The notes under the pieces are model-generated. The model ran no database searches. It was not told the DNA's origin and saw only the letters and a program-made list of their open reading frames with translations. Below, in pieces: positions 8,411-17,556 of a DNA stretch of 64,000 bases (positions are counted from its first letter, which is position 1; every line of letters begins with the position of its first letter). A program made the translations under genes and the position numbers. The DNA lies in contig QKMZ01000003.1 of the NCBI GenBank assembly GCA_003242885.1, positions 62,001 through 126,000 on the forward strand. The letters run 5' to 3'. Source of the stretch: Candidatus Melainabacteria bacterium. GTDB taxonomy: Bacteria; Cyanobacteriota; Vampirovibrionia; Obscuribacterales; Obscuribacteraceae.

Positions 8411-9682
8411 ATGGATATGAAAGGTTTTCGAGTTTTTCTAGGAAAAACTTTCGCAATCGCCTGTTGGGCTGCCAGCCTTTCCAGCTTTCAAATTCAACCC
8501 GCGGCAGCCGACCAATATTTCGATTATGGGCTGAAAATGTTTCAGGCGCGGAATTACAAAGTAGCCGCGCAGTACTTTGATACCCGCCTCAAATCAAACC
8601 CGAACGACCCGTATGCCCAGTATTACCGCGGACTTTGCTATCACGTCGGCGGGCAGCTAGATCAGGCAAAAAACTTGTACCAGGGCGTCGTCGCGAGTGG
8701 AGCTGACCCAAATATCAAAGCACTTGCGCAGAAACAACTTTCAATTATCGAGCGCGCACAAACTTCAGCCGGCTCGGCACCCTCAACGAGCAGCAATAGA
8801 AAACTTCCTCCAAACACTTCGCCGGGGCGTAGCTCGCCGCCCGGAGACGACGACGACGATGATGATGACCGCCCTATGGTTACTGTCGTACCGCCCAATG
8901 CCAAAGCATATTTCTCAATAACACCGGGACATGACGATATGAATGTTGAAGGCGCCGTCAACAAGCGGCGCATGACCTTCTGTTTCGACACAGGCGCGTC
9001 AGTCACCATGCTCGGTAAAAACCATTTGCGCGAATTAGGAATTCACCCACCTACGACACCAGCAACAAGCAAAGTTGGAGGGATAGGCGGTAGTGTTGAC
9101 TCTTGGAACATGAAACTCGATGTCACCATAGGCGGTATCACAAAGCGCATTCCTGTCACAATTACGGAAGAATGGGATCATGCACCACTACTCGGTCAGG
9201 ATTTCTTCAGCGACATTGACTACGAGATAGACAATGTTGGACATTGCATTCGTTTCAGCAAATCCGCAGATTTCGTAAAGGACGACCAATACTCAATTCC
9301 GTTTCAACGAATCGGCAAGCACTTATATGTACAGTTAGAAGGTGAGAAAGGGAAGAAGACGCAAATGATTGTGGACACGGGCGCGGAAGGTATTATGTTT
9401 AGCCCGTCCAATGTTCACGAATTGGGACTCGACACTGCCGGCGGCGTGACGGAATATCATAAGGGCGTCGGAGGAGATGGCACAACTGAAGCGATTGGAT
9501 TTAACGTCGACATGTTGCGGCTTGGACCTATCATCGTTCGCCACGTAAAATGCAGCGCTGACGTTGGCGGCAAAGGAATGGTCGGCAAAGAAGGCTCCGC
9601 CGGGTTGTTAGGCCAAGCATTTTTCGGAGGTTGGCGCTTCACCGTGGACAATCGCCACCAGCGATTGCGTTTCTTCCACTAG
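8411..9682 (+). CDS. Secreted TPR protein with two retropepsin-like aspartyl protease domains
   Basis: A 423-residue exported protein with a signal peptide (about 1-33). One or two TPR motifs (~35-115) are followed by a disordered linker holding eight consecutive aspartates (146-153). Two retropepsin-like units follow: FCFDTGASVTML (Asp193-Thr-Gly) ending in PLLGQDFF, and MIVDTGAEGIMF (Asp322-Thr-Gly) ending in GLLGQAFF. Retroviral-type proteases need two D-T-G halves for one active site, so the tandem units could pair within one chain. It probably acts in the periplasm or at the cell surface as a TPR-guided peptidase. The start has GAGG upstream; an ATG two codons later is nearly as good. 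Confidence 0.86.
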   Translation: MDMKGFRVFLGKTFAIACWAASLSSFQIQPAAADQYFDYGLKMFQARNYKVAAQYFDTRLKSNPNDPYAQYYRGLCYHVGGQLDQAKNLYQGVVASGADPNIKALAQKQLSIIERAQTSAGSAPSTSSNRKLPPNTSPGRSSPPGDDDDDDDDRPMVTVVPPNAKAYFSITPGHDDMNVEGAVNKRRMTFCFDTGASVTMLGKNHLRELGIHPPTTPATSKVGGIGGSVDSWNMKLDVTIGGITKRIPVTITEEWDHAPLLGQDFFSDIDYEIDNVGHCIRFSKSADFVKDDQYSIPFQRIGKHLYVQLEGEKGKKTQMIVDTGAEGIMFSPSNVHELGLDTAGGVTEYHKGVGGDGTTEAIGFNVDMLRLGPIIVRHVKCSADVGGKGMVGKEGSAGLLGQAFFGGWRFTVDNRHQRLRFFH

Positions 9683-9729
9683 GCGTAGACAAACCTCTCT
9701 TGAGCCAAGCAAAAGCGGCCGCGTGGACT

Positions 9730-9834
9730 CCCTCATTAGACGATGTGAGGGCGGTCCGGCTATACCTCACCCAGGTCAAAAAGGCTCGAAACCCGAACCT
9801 GGAAGGGTTTAACATTTCACCCCTCTGGCGAGGG
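9730..9834 (+). other. Cluster of mutually exclusive hairpins, candidate leader RNA
   Basis: CCCTCA (9730-9735) can pair with TGAGGG (9746-9751), but the overlapping GTGAGG (9745-9750) can instead pair with CCTCAC (9765-9770). CCAGGT (9771-9776) pairs with ACCTGG (9797-9802), while AAACCC (9789-9794) pairs with GGGTTT (9805-9810). A final CCCTC-TGGC-GAGGG hairpin (9821-9834) closes the cluster. The alternatives look like a switching leader for the small gene at 9897, or a terminator array for the protease gene. It matches no riboswitch I know. Confidence 0.35.
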
Positions 9835-9896
9835 AGGTAACTCAGATTCTTTACGTTCAAGATGGTTGAGTAAGGACACCACGGAGTCGGCTGAAC

Positions 9897-10082
9897 ATGC
9901 TTCTCGAAAAACGCCTTTTGAAACTACTTGTAGCCCGTGACCTGCTCGAAAAAGGTGAAGAAGAACAAGCAATGCAGTTCTTCAGGAGCGCAATTAAAGA
10001 TTGCCCTCAGAGCGACAAATGGCTTGTGGACTCATTTGTAAGTCAGCTGGAAGGTCTTTCCGACGTAAAAGATGTCGGCTGA
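9897..10082 (+). CDS. Small TPR-like protein
   Basis: A 61-residue protein, mostly helical, whose core (ARDLLEKGEEEQAMQFFRSAIKDCPQ) has the spacing of a single TPR helix pair. It has no signal peptide or membrane segment. A GGAG lies about eleven bases before the ATG. It follows the TPR-protease by ~210 bases that contain a cluster of hairpins. It could be an adaptor or simply an isolated TPR fragment; no function can be assigned, and because it is short it might not be expressed. Confidence 0.5.
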   Translation: MLLEKRLLKLLVARDLLEKGEEEQAMQFFRSAIKDCPQSDKWLVDSFVSQLEGLSDVKDVG

Positions 10083-10170
10083 TCAAAGTAGCAAGGCGCA
10101 TGTATGCGCTTATAGCGTAGTAGAAGTGGCTGACGTAGCGACCGTTTACGATGTACCCTTCTCTCGGACT

Positions 10171-10752
10171 CTATTTCTTTTGATTGTAGAGGCGCCCACT
10201 GACCGACAAATCTTGTCGTTTATAGCTGTAGCCTTCTCCCTTTTCTTTGTCTCCGTAAGTGAGAACAGCAGAGCAATCATTTGCTGAATCTGTGACTCGA
10301 CGCGAAGCGAGCTGGTCGCGTGCCTTGTCAAAGCGTACCTTCGCGCTCACACCAGAACGAGTTTGAATTTCATCTGCAGAAAATTCGGCGCGATCGTTCT
10401 TGGGCAATGGAGCGAAGCGCGGTTTTACATAGTGCCTGGCAGTTTGAGCAGGCTGCGCGCTGGGGCTGGCTTGCTGAACTCCCTTGCCGGTTCGGCGCGA
10501 ACCTTTATTCTGAGAGTACTCAGTCAATGGAGTCCAGTAATATTTGCCGAGATTTGGCGACCGTTTTACCAAGCCGTGTTCCCAACCGCTGACCTTGTGC
10601 GCGGTTCGTTTGTACTCGTAAACAGTTCTGCCTTCTGCCTGCTGGGCGTTTGCCGGCGCACACATATACGCCACAAACAGCGCGAAGCCGAAGCTCAAAA
10701 CACTCAATAAAGTATGCGGGGGCAGCCGGAGAAGCTTGATAGTAAAGGACAT
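10171..10752 (-). CDS. Hypothetical secreted protein
   Basis: A 193-residue protein starting with a basic segment and a hydrophobic stretch (LLSVLSFGFALFVAYMCAPANA), which looks like a signal peptide cut near residue 36. The mature part is very basic and polar, rich in Lys, Arg, Ser, Gln and Tyr, with few hydrophobic clusters and two cysteines. It is probably largely extended and could bind polyanions or the cell wall, but I recognise no family. An AGG lies about ten bases before the ATG. It stands alone on the minus strand, downstream of the efflux operon. Confidence 0.65.
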   Translation of the reverse strand: MSFTIKLLRLPPHTLLSVLSFGFALFVAYMCAPANAQQAEGRTVYEYKRTAHKVSGWEHGLVKRSPNLGKYYWTPLTEYSQNKGSRRTGKGVQQASPSAQPAQTARHYVKPRFAPLPKNDRAEFSADEIQTRSGVSAKVRFDKARDQLASRRVTDSANDCSAVLTYGDKEKGEGYSYKRQDLSVSGRLYNQKK

Positions 10753-10916
10753 TTCTAAAAACCTGGGGTATCAGTGACGAGATGTTAGCAGTCGATACGT
10801 GAATTTTTCCGGAATATCCGTTAAGGCAGAGTTACTTTTTCAAAATTGTTTGCAGAATCAGGCGCTAAGCTGCTGGGGGCAATAAGCTTGGCGTCCGCGA
10901 GCAGAATTTAGCCTCC

Positions 10917-13900
10917 CTACGGAGAAACATGCTCTTTTTCCGCGACAGGCTCTGCGGGCTTCCGTTTGCGGAGTTTGTGCCGGAGCATGCCAAAGTATTC
11001 ATATACAACGGGGACCAGATAAAGACTGAGGATGGATGAAACGACCATCCCGCCGCAGACAGCGGTTCCGAGCGAGTGACGGCTGGCAGCCCCGGCGCCG
11101 TGGGCAAAAACCAGCGGCATGATACCCATGATGAATGCCAGTGAAGTCATCAGGATTGGGCGCAATCGGATACTTGCTGCCTTGACGACAGCCTCTTTCA
11201 CACTCAGCCCCTGTTCGTTCAACTGGTTGGCGTATTCGACAATCAAAATGGCGTTCTTACTCGCCAATCCGATCAACATTACCAGCCCAATCTGACAGAA
11301 TACATCATTCTCCAATCCGCGAGCCGACTGTGCACTGAGCGCGCCAAGCATCGCCAGGGGGACTGAAAGAAGAATGATAAAAGGATCGAGAAAACTTTCG
11401 TACTGGGCCGCAAGGACCAAGAATACAAATACAAATCCAAGTCCGAAAAGAAGCACGGACTTGCTGGCGGATTCGGTCTGCTCAAGTGCAATTCCAGACC
11501 ATTCATAGCCCATACCAGGGGGCAGATTTTCTTTGGCGAGCTGCTCCATCTTTTCCATTGCCTGACCGGAACTGATACCAGGTGCGGCACTACCGTTAAT
11601 TTCCGTAGAACGGAACAAATTGTAGTGCGTAATGGTTTGCGGAGTAGTCGTGCGCGAGACGGTGACTAGATTTGCCAGGCTTATCATCTGCCCTGATTTG
11701 GAGCGAACATAGAAGCGCTCGATATCTTTCGGATTAGAGCGGAACTTCTGATCGGCTTGAACATAAACACGGTAAATGCGCGAACCCATGTCGAAATCGT
11801 TGACGTATTCGGAGCCTAGGAAAACCTGAAGCGTTCTGAAAACATCGCTCATTTCGACCCCAACACTTTTTGCTTTCTCGCGGAAAACGGTAACAACCAG
11901 TTGAGGTGAATTGGCTTTGAAGCTGGAATAGACGCCACGCAGCTCCGGACACTGATTGCCCTTCTGGCACAGCAATTTTGTGGCGTCGGCGATCATTTTT
12001 GTGTCGCCGCCCAACATATCTTGCAGCTCAAATTGGAAGCCGCCGAAATTGCCCAAACCCTCGATCACAGGCGGGTTGAAGGGAATTACTGTGGCGTCGG
12101 TGATAGACGACAAAGGACCGCGAATGCGTTCGATAATCTGATCGAGCGATTGACCTTCTTTGCGTTCTTTCCATGGTTTCAAACTGGCGAAGAGCAATCC
12201 GTTGTTCGGAGAATTGCCGGAGAAGCTGAATCCTGCAATGCCGAAGTTTGATTCGATCGAAGGCTCTTTGCTGAGAGCTTCATCCACACGCTGCAGAACA
12301 TTAGCCGTATAACCCAGAGATACGCCCTCCGGGGACTCGACAATGACTATGAAATAGCCTTGGTCTTCGTTTGGAACGAAGCCCTTGGGCACCGTATTGA
12401 AGAGCCAATATGTAAATCCAATGCATACGAAGAACGTCAAAATAATCAACGGCTTGACTTTGAGCGCCAAGCGCAGCGACCACTCATAACTGCTCCTCAG
12501 CCAATCAAGGAATTTGTTGATCGGCGCAAAAAGAATGTTCTGCTTCTCGCTATGCCCTTTTAGCCATTTAGCTGAAAGCGCCGGCGTCAAAGTCAGCGCA
12601 ACCCAGGTTGAGATGCCGACAGAGCACGCGATTGTGAGGGCGAATTGGCGGTATAAAAGACCGGTGGTGCCCGGGAAAAACGCAACAGGAATGAACACGG
12701 CGCCCAACACAAGCGAGATAGCAATTACCGCGCCGGTGATTTCCTTCATCGACTCTTGCGCGGCTTCCACGCCGCCCAGAGCACGTTCCTTAATCAATCT
12801 GCTGATGTTTTCAATAACAACAATCGCGTCATCAACGACCAGACCTGTTGCAAGCGTGATACCGAATAGAGTGAGTGTATTGATCGAAAAGCCCAGCCAC
12901 TGCATAAAGGCGAAAGTGCCGATTAGCGAGACGGGGATGGTAATGGACGGTATGAAAGTACTGCGCCAATCCTGCAAGAATAAGAAGGTGACCAACACGA
13001 CAAGCCCAATTGCTTGGCCAAGTGTGATCAAAACTTCCTTAATGGACTCGCGCACAGCCAATGTAGTGTCGAAGGCATAGTCATATTCCAAGCCAGGCGG
13101 AAAACGCTTTGCCAGACGAGTCATTGCCTCGCGAACGCCTTTAGAAACTTCGAGCGCATTTGCAGTCGGGGTTTGGAAGATGCCGATGCCGACCGCCTCT
13201 CTACCGCGATAGCGCACGATAGACTGGTAATTTTCCGCCCCCAGCTCGGCACGTCCGACGTCCTTAAGGCGAATCATCTGTCCATCCGCAGTGGCGCGAA
13301 TAATCATGTTTTCGAACTCTTTGGCTGTTTTCAAACGTCCGACAGCGCGCACACTAATTTGATATAGCTGCCCGTCGGGAGCTGGTGGTTGACCGATTTG
13401 CCCGGCCGCAACTTGCACGTTTTGTTCTGCGACAGCATTCACAACATCAAGAGCTGTGAGTTTGCGGTTAGCTAGCTTTTGGGGGTCAAGCCATACTCTC
13501 ATCGAATATTTGCGCTCGCCGAAGATTTGCGCATCGCCCACGCCTTTGACGCGCTTCAGTGCGTCTTTTACATAGACGTCGCAATAATTGCTGATGAATT
13601 GGCTGTCGTATCGATTGTCGCGGCAGCCAATACCGATTGCCAAAACGAATTGACTGGATACTTTGTTGACCGACACGCCTGTGCGCTTCACGTCTTCCGG
13701 CAGCCGTCCTTCAACTGCTGCTACGCGAGTTTGAACATCCACGGCTGCTAGGTCTGGGTCGCGTCCGAGGTTGAAGGTAATGTCGACGGAGCTTGTTCCG
13801 TCGTTGCCGCTGGTTGAGTTGATATAGCGAATATTTTGCGCGCCGTTAATCTGTTTTTCCAAAACAGTAGTGACCGCCGATTCGACAGTCTCAGCGCTGG

Positions 13901-14057
13901 CACCAGTGTAATTGCAGGTTACGTTGACGCGCGGCGGCGCTATCTGCGGATACTGCGCAATGGGCAAGCTCGGGATGCAAACAGCCCCAGCAATGACCAG
14001 CACGAGCGAGCAAACGGTGGCGAAGATCGGCCGTTTGATGAAGAAGTCTGCAAACAT
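10917..14057 (-). CDS. RND multidrug efflux transporter, HAE1 (AcrB/MexB) family
   Basis: A full-length 1046-residue inner-membrane proton/drug antiporter. The N-terminus MFADFFIKRPIFATVCS is diagnostic, as are the twelve membrane helices in two halves and large periplasmic loops. The proton relay is intact: the Asp pair in LVVDDAIVVIEN (transmembrane helix 4) and Lys in GLASKNAILIVEYANQ (helix 10). It exports hydrophobic drugs, dyes or detergents. The adaptor gene ends four bases before this ATG, so both are one operon with adaptor first. No TolC-like outer-membrane channel is encoded nearby; it must lie elsewhere. The C-terminal tail is short and basic. Confidence 0.96.
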   Translation of the reverse strand: MFADFFIKRPIFATVCSLVLVIAGAVCIPSLPIAQYPQIAPPRVNVTCNYTGASAETVESAVTTVLEKQINGAQNIRYINSTSGNDGTSSVDITFNLGRDPDLAAVDVQTRVAAVEGRLPEDVKRTGVSVNKVSSQFVLAIGIGCRDNRYDSQFISNYCDVYVKDALKRVKGVGDAQIFGERKYSMRVWLDPQKLANRKLTALDVVNAVAEQNVQVAAGQIGQPPAPDGQLYQISVRAVGRLKTAKEFENMIIRATADGQMIRLKDVGRAELGAENYQSIVRYRGREAVGIGIFQTPTANALEVSKGVREAMTRLAKRFPPGLEYDYAFDTTLAVRESIKEVLITLGQAIGLVVLVTFLFLQDWRSTFIPSITIPVSLIGTFAFMQWLGFSINTLTLFGITLATGLVVDDAIVVIENISRLIKERALGGVEAAQESMKEITGAVIAISLVLGAVFIPVAFFPGTTGLLYRQFALTIACSVGISTWVALTLTPALSAKWLKGHSEKQNILFAPINKFLDWLRSSYEWSLRLALKVKPLIILTFFVCIGFTYWLFNTVPKGFVPNEDQGYFIVIVESPEGVSLGYTANVLQRVDEALSKEPSIESNFGIAGFSFSGNSPNNGLLFASLKPWKERKEGQSLDQIIERIRGPLSSITDATVIPFNPPVIEGLGNFGGFQFELQDMLGGDTKMIADATKLLCQKGNQCPELRGVYSSFKANSPQLVVTVFREKAKSVGVEMSDVFRTLQVFLGSEYVNDFDMGSRIYRVYVQADQKFRSNPKDIERFYVRSKSGQMISLANLVTVSRTTTPQTITHYNLFRSTEINGSAAPGISSGQAMEKMEQLAKENLPPGMGYEWSGIALEQTESASKSVLLFGLGFVFVFLVLAAQYESFLDPFIILLSVPLAMLGALSAQSARGLENDVFCQIGLVMLIGLASKNAILIVEYANQLNEQGLSVKEAVVKAASIRLRPILMTSLAFIMGIMPLVFAHGAGAASRHSLGTAVCGGMVVSSILSLYLVPVVYEYFGMLRHKLRKRKPAEPVAEKEHVSP

Positions 14058-14061
14058 CAGG

Positions 14062-15294
14062 TTACTCTTTCGGCTGAATTGCCATGCCGTCAGTCAGATT
14101 TTGAATTCCTGAGACGACTATCTTCTGTCCAGGCTGTAAGCCACTATGCACGCGATAAGCATTGCCTTCAATGTCGCCCAGCCGAACCAATTTCTGCTTA
14201 GCGACAAAATTCTTTCCTTGCTGCTCTGCAACGAAGACAAAATCTTGGCCGGTCAGGTGCATGACGGCAGGAGTCGGAACCAGCACTCCAGGCTCGGTCT
14301 TCCACAACACCCGCGCGGTGATTAATTGACCAGCGCGAAGTTTTTCACCAGGATTATCGAATATCGCTTTGACCAAAACAGTTTGGCTCTGAGTCTCCAC
14401 ATTCGGCGAGACAAAAAATACCTTGGCACGACCGAGAATGGCCTCGGACGCATCTGTAAGTTCAACAGTCATACCGTTGTGCAGGCGGCTGGAATACTCA
14501 GTGGGAATAGAAACATACAACTCCAACGGTCTATTTTGCGTGACAGTAGTCAGCACCGTATCCGATGTCACATAGTCACCAAGCTTGACTGGAATATCTC
14601 CGACAGTTCCGGCAAATGGAGCCCGAATCAAGTGATAGCGAAGCTGCACGCCTTGTTCTTTCACAAAAGCGCGGTGTTGTTTCTCTTCCATTTGCTCTTT
14701 AGCAAGTGCGGAGCGCTGTGCGCTAATTCTTGCTTCAATAGACTCGACTTGAGCCTTCGCAACTCGTAATTGATTAGCACGTGTGTCTTCTTCCTGCGCA
14801 GAGACAGCGCCCTGGGAATGCAAATCCTTAGCGCGGTCGAACTCTTGTTGCGCCAGCTTCAATTCGGACAGCCGGGATGTTCTATCGGCTTCTAGCGAAT
14901 GCAGAGTCTCACGGGCAGTTTGAACATCTGCCTGGTCAGAGGAAACTTGAGCTTCAAAACTATCAACGGAAGCTTGTTGCTTCTCCTGGTCGATGAGTAT
15001 CAACTTTGAGCCTAAGCCCACTTTGTCGCCGCTGCGGACGTAAATCTCTTTGACCTGTCCTGTGACTCTAGGACGTAAACTCACAGACTTTCGAGAATTC
15101 AATGTAGCCGAAAAGCGACTGCTTTCGGTCACAGGGCCGAGACGAACCTCAGAAAGCTGGACCGACGCTGCCGGAGGAGCATATGTCGCTGAAGCGGGCG
15201 CACCTTGCTGCCCGCAACCATGAAGCAGCAGGCTCGTCGAGGCGAACGTTGCCAAACAAAAAAGTTTTGAGGACGACAACTGCATAACGGTCAT
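14062..15294 (-). CDS. RND efflux periplasmic adaptor (AcrA/HlyD family) lipoprotein
   Basis: About 410 residues. A lipobox-like LLLHGC near residue 27 suggests a lipoprotein anchored in the membrane. A barrel-sandwich (lipoyl-like) segment (RVTGQVKEIYVRSGDKVGLGSKLILID) leads into a long alpha-helical hairpin (~100-200), the return strand (HLIRAPFAGTVGDIPVKLGDYV), and beta-barrel and membrane-proximal domains. It links the RND pump to an outer-membrane channel. ATG 15294 is used; ATG 15285 is an alternative and ribosome signals are weak for both. It is the first gene of the adaptor-pump operon with the 10917 gene. No repressor gene is adjacent, so its control is not visible here. Confidence 0.93.
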   Translation of the reverse strand: MTVMQLSSSKLFCLATFASTSLLLHGCGQQGAPASATYAPPAASVQLSEVRLGPVTESSRFSATLNSRKSVSLRPRVTGQVKEIYVRSGDKVGLGSKLILIDQEKQQASVDSFEAQVSSDQADVQTARETLHSLEADRTSRLSELKLAQQEFDRAKDLHSQGAVSAQEEDTRANQLRVAKAQVESIEARISAQRSALAKEQMEEKQHRAFVKEQGVQLRYHLIRAPFAGTVGDIPVKLGDYVTSDTVLTTVTQNRPLELYVSIPTEYSSRLHNGMTVELTDASEAILGRAKVFFVSPNVETQSQTVLVKAIFDNPGEKLRAGQLITARVLWKTEPGVLVPTPAVMHLTGQDFVFVAEQQGKNFVAKQKLVRLGDIEGNAYRVHSGLQPGQKIVVSGIQNLTDGMAIQPKE

Positions 15295-15490
15295 ATAACC
15301 CAGGTTTCCAGATCTCAAGGATACCATCAGTAACACTTATTACCGAAGCATATTAGGAAGAGCTGATTTAAGTTCAGCAACTAAGTTACAGATAAGACAG
15401 AGCACATTCTGGGAGACCCTTGAGGGGCGCACGATCAGAATTGGCACATTTTGGAAACCATGCTTAAAATGGAAACAGGAGCTTTTCGCG

Positions 15491-17155
15491 ATGCAAAAAA
15501 CGCCTATCATTGCCGCAGGCTTATCAATGCTTTTGTTCGCGCCCGCTCTGGGGTTCGACTTCAATGAGAGCGGCCCTCCCCAAAAATCGAAAATTGCCGA
15601 AGATGCAAAGCAATCAAGTGTTCAGTCAAACTCAGTAGCGACCAACATCCCGGCAAATCCAAAAGAGTTTGCGCGCGTGATGCTCTATCAATGCTCTCTG
15701 CAAGCAGGGCATGGACCAGAGGACGCGAAAGCGTTAAGTGAGAAATTGTCATCCAACCTTAGCGATCCGTATGTCCAAGGTCATTTCGCATCAAACAGTC
15801 AAAAGTATTCCAGTGCCCTATTCAGTTTTGAATGTGTCCCTGAAGACTCGCGCCTCAAATTTGACTCACACATTTGGAGAGCCTATTGCTACTTGAACAT
15901 GAAAAAAGAGGAGGAATTTTTCGAGCAGCTAGACAAAGCGCAGAAGCTACGCCCCCATTCGACAATCGCGCACTTTATGCGCAGCTGTTACTTTAGCCGC
16001 CATCACAAACCAGAAAAGGCACTGAAAGAATTAGTGCTAGCAAAATCAATGGATCAATCCGAGACGGCTGTGTCCGAAACCGCGGCCGGACTTTTTCATC
16101 AGTACAAGAACGAGAATACAACCGCTATCGAACATTTCAAGAAAGCGATCGCAATCGACCCGACCTATGCAGACGCATATCAGTATCTAGGGCTTTGTTA
16201 CAGCGAGCAAAGAAACGACACCATGTGGCTTCAATATTGGCAGCGAGCTGTTAATGCTGAACCGACTTGTCCAAATAGGCGGTATGCCTTGGCTCTTTTG
16301 CTGCAACATATGAATATGCCACTTGAAGCAATCAGCCAGTTCGATTTGGCGCTCAAAGTCGTACCAAACAGCTACTTGTTTCATGAATTGAAAGGCGATT
16401 GCTATCTCACCACCCACAACTGGGACGAAGCAGCAAAAGAATATTTTCTCGCTCTTCATTTCGAGCCTGTGCCCGGTCTTCCACCAAAAAGGGCATCGGC
16501 AAAATCATTAGTCACAGATGAGCCACAAACGACAATTCCAATCACTATATTCAGGCAGACCACTCGTTCCAACATCTCAAAACAAATAGTCGAAGATGCT
16601 CTTGAGTTGGTCCCGAAACCAGTAATTCAAAAGCTCCATCATGATGGAGTTTCCCTTGTCATCGCACCAACTGTCGCAGAGTATTTGGCGACACTATTCA
16701 AAGACTCAGGCAGCAAATGGGATCCAGATTTGGAAAAATGCGCAGGTCTATATAGCCAAAAGAAGAAGCAGGTCATTATCGGAGAGGATTCATTGTGTAT
16801 TCCTCTTAGCAGGCAGACTTCGACTGAAATTGTCTTACACGAATTCGGTCACGCATACGATCACAGCTTAGGGAAGCCATCTCTGAGCCTTAGTTTTAAA
16901 CACCGGTACGTGCACGACTTCGCCCATATGCCGAAAGGTTTGGTTCCGAGACTCTACTGGGCGCGAGAGCGAGGTACCAAGGGATGTGCTCAACTATTTG
17001 CAGATATGTTTGCCTACCTCTACATGAGCGCCGATGAAAAACGCAAATCAGTGGAGTACGAAATCCTTTTTCCCTCTTGCTATACATTTTTAAAACAGAA
17101 ATGCCCTCTGCCTAAAGTGAAATTTCCAAACGATATTTGTACTAACCTTCGGTGA
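15491..17155 (+). CDS. Secreted TPR protein with a HExxH metallopeptidase motif
   Basis: A 554-residue exported protein with a signal peptide at ~1-21. Residues ~60-330 hold several TPR units (for example one centred on AIEHFKKAIAIDPTYADAYQYLG and one on AISQFDLALKVVPNSYLFHELKG). A C-terminal domain carries LHEFGHAYDHS, a zinc-peptidase HExxH motif (His450-Glu451-x-x-His454). A third ligand is probably one of the later acidic or histidine residues (around CAQLFADMFAYLY). An ACAGGAGC ribosome site lies nine bases before the ATG. Similar TPR-plus-zincin proteins are common in this kind of genome, but the substrates are unknown. Confidence 0.85.
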   Translation: MQKTPIIAAGLSMLLFAPALGFDFNESGPPQKSKIAEDAKQSSVQSNSVATNIPANPKEFARVMLYQCSLQAGHGPEDAKALSEKLSSNLSDPYVQGHFASNSQKYSSALFSFECVPEDSRLKFDSHIWRAYCYLNMKKEEEFFEQLDKAQKLRPHSTIAHFMRSCYFSRHHKPEKALKELVLAKSMDQSETAVSETAAGLFHQYKNENTTAIEHFKKAIAIDPTYADAYQYLGLCYSEQRNDTMWLQYWQRAVNAEPTCPNRRYALALLLQHMNMPLEAISQFDLALKVVPNSYLFHELKGDCYLTTHNWDEAAKEYFLALHFEPVPGLPPKRASAKSLVTDEPQTTIPITIFRQTTRSNISKQIVEDALELVPKPVIQKLHHDGVSLVIAPTVAEYLATLFKDSGSKWDPDLEKCAGLYSQKKKQVIIGEDSLCIPLSRQTSTEIVLHEFGHAYDHSLGKPSLSLSFKHRYVHDFAHMPKGLVPRLYWARERGTKGCAQLFADMFAYLYMSADEKRKSVEYEILFPSCYTFLKQKCPLPKVKFPNDICTNLR

Positions 17156-17556
17156 ACATTCCGGCGATTAGCCGATTGCAACTCCTAGAGCGTGCGGCCG
17201 TGTTCTCCACCTTCTGCTCGTGTTCCGTGTGGTGCGCTTCTCACCTTCTTTCAACTGGTTGGACCACTAAATCTTCAACTCGTTCCCGATGCAAAGCCTT
17301 TTGTTACGCTTGAAGAGCCAAGCCAGGCTGGGTGATCACAGAAAGAGAGCTGATATTCAAATTGCTCATTCGAGGGAATTCCCCTCGTGAAAGGGTGTTA
17401 GTAGTACACTCAAGTACAAGACAGGCGCAGGAACTCCGATGCCTTTTGGGTGTCTCAACACCTGACTAGTGTGCAGCAAAAAGGCGACAAACGAATGTTC
17501 TTGGAGCGACCTCAAGCGCTCCAACGGCAACTTCAAAGGGCAGTCCGAAAACAGTA
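17156..17556. other. Intergenic gap, one short hairpin
   Basis: Four hundred bases without a credible gene. The only structure noticed is CGAGGG-AATTC-CCCTCG at 17371-17387, with no T-run after it. The rest shows no clear promoter boxes that I would trust. The promoter of the CNNM pair must lie here. Confidence 0.4.

Noticed and set aside
9683..9896. Possible tRNA, tmRNA or known riboswitch in the hairpin cluster
   Set aside because: No acceptor stem, CCA end or T-loop consensus, and no match to riboswitch cores I know; only the alternative hairpins are supported.
12514..13080. 188-codon open frame antisense to the RND pump gene
   Set aside because: The opposite strand codes for a clear AcrB-family protein with intact motifs; the antisense frame has no ribosome site or family likeness.
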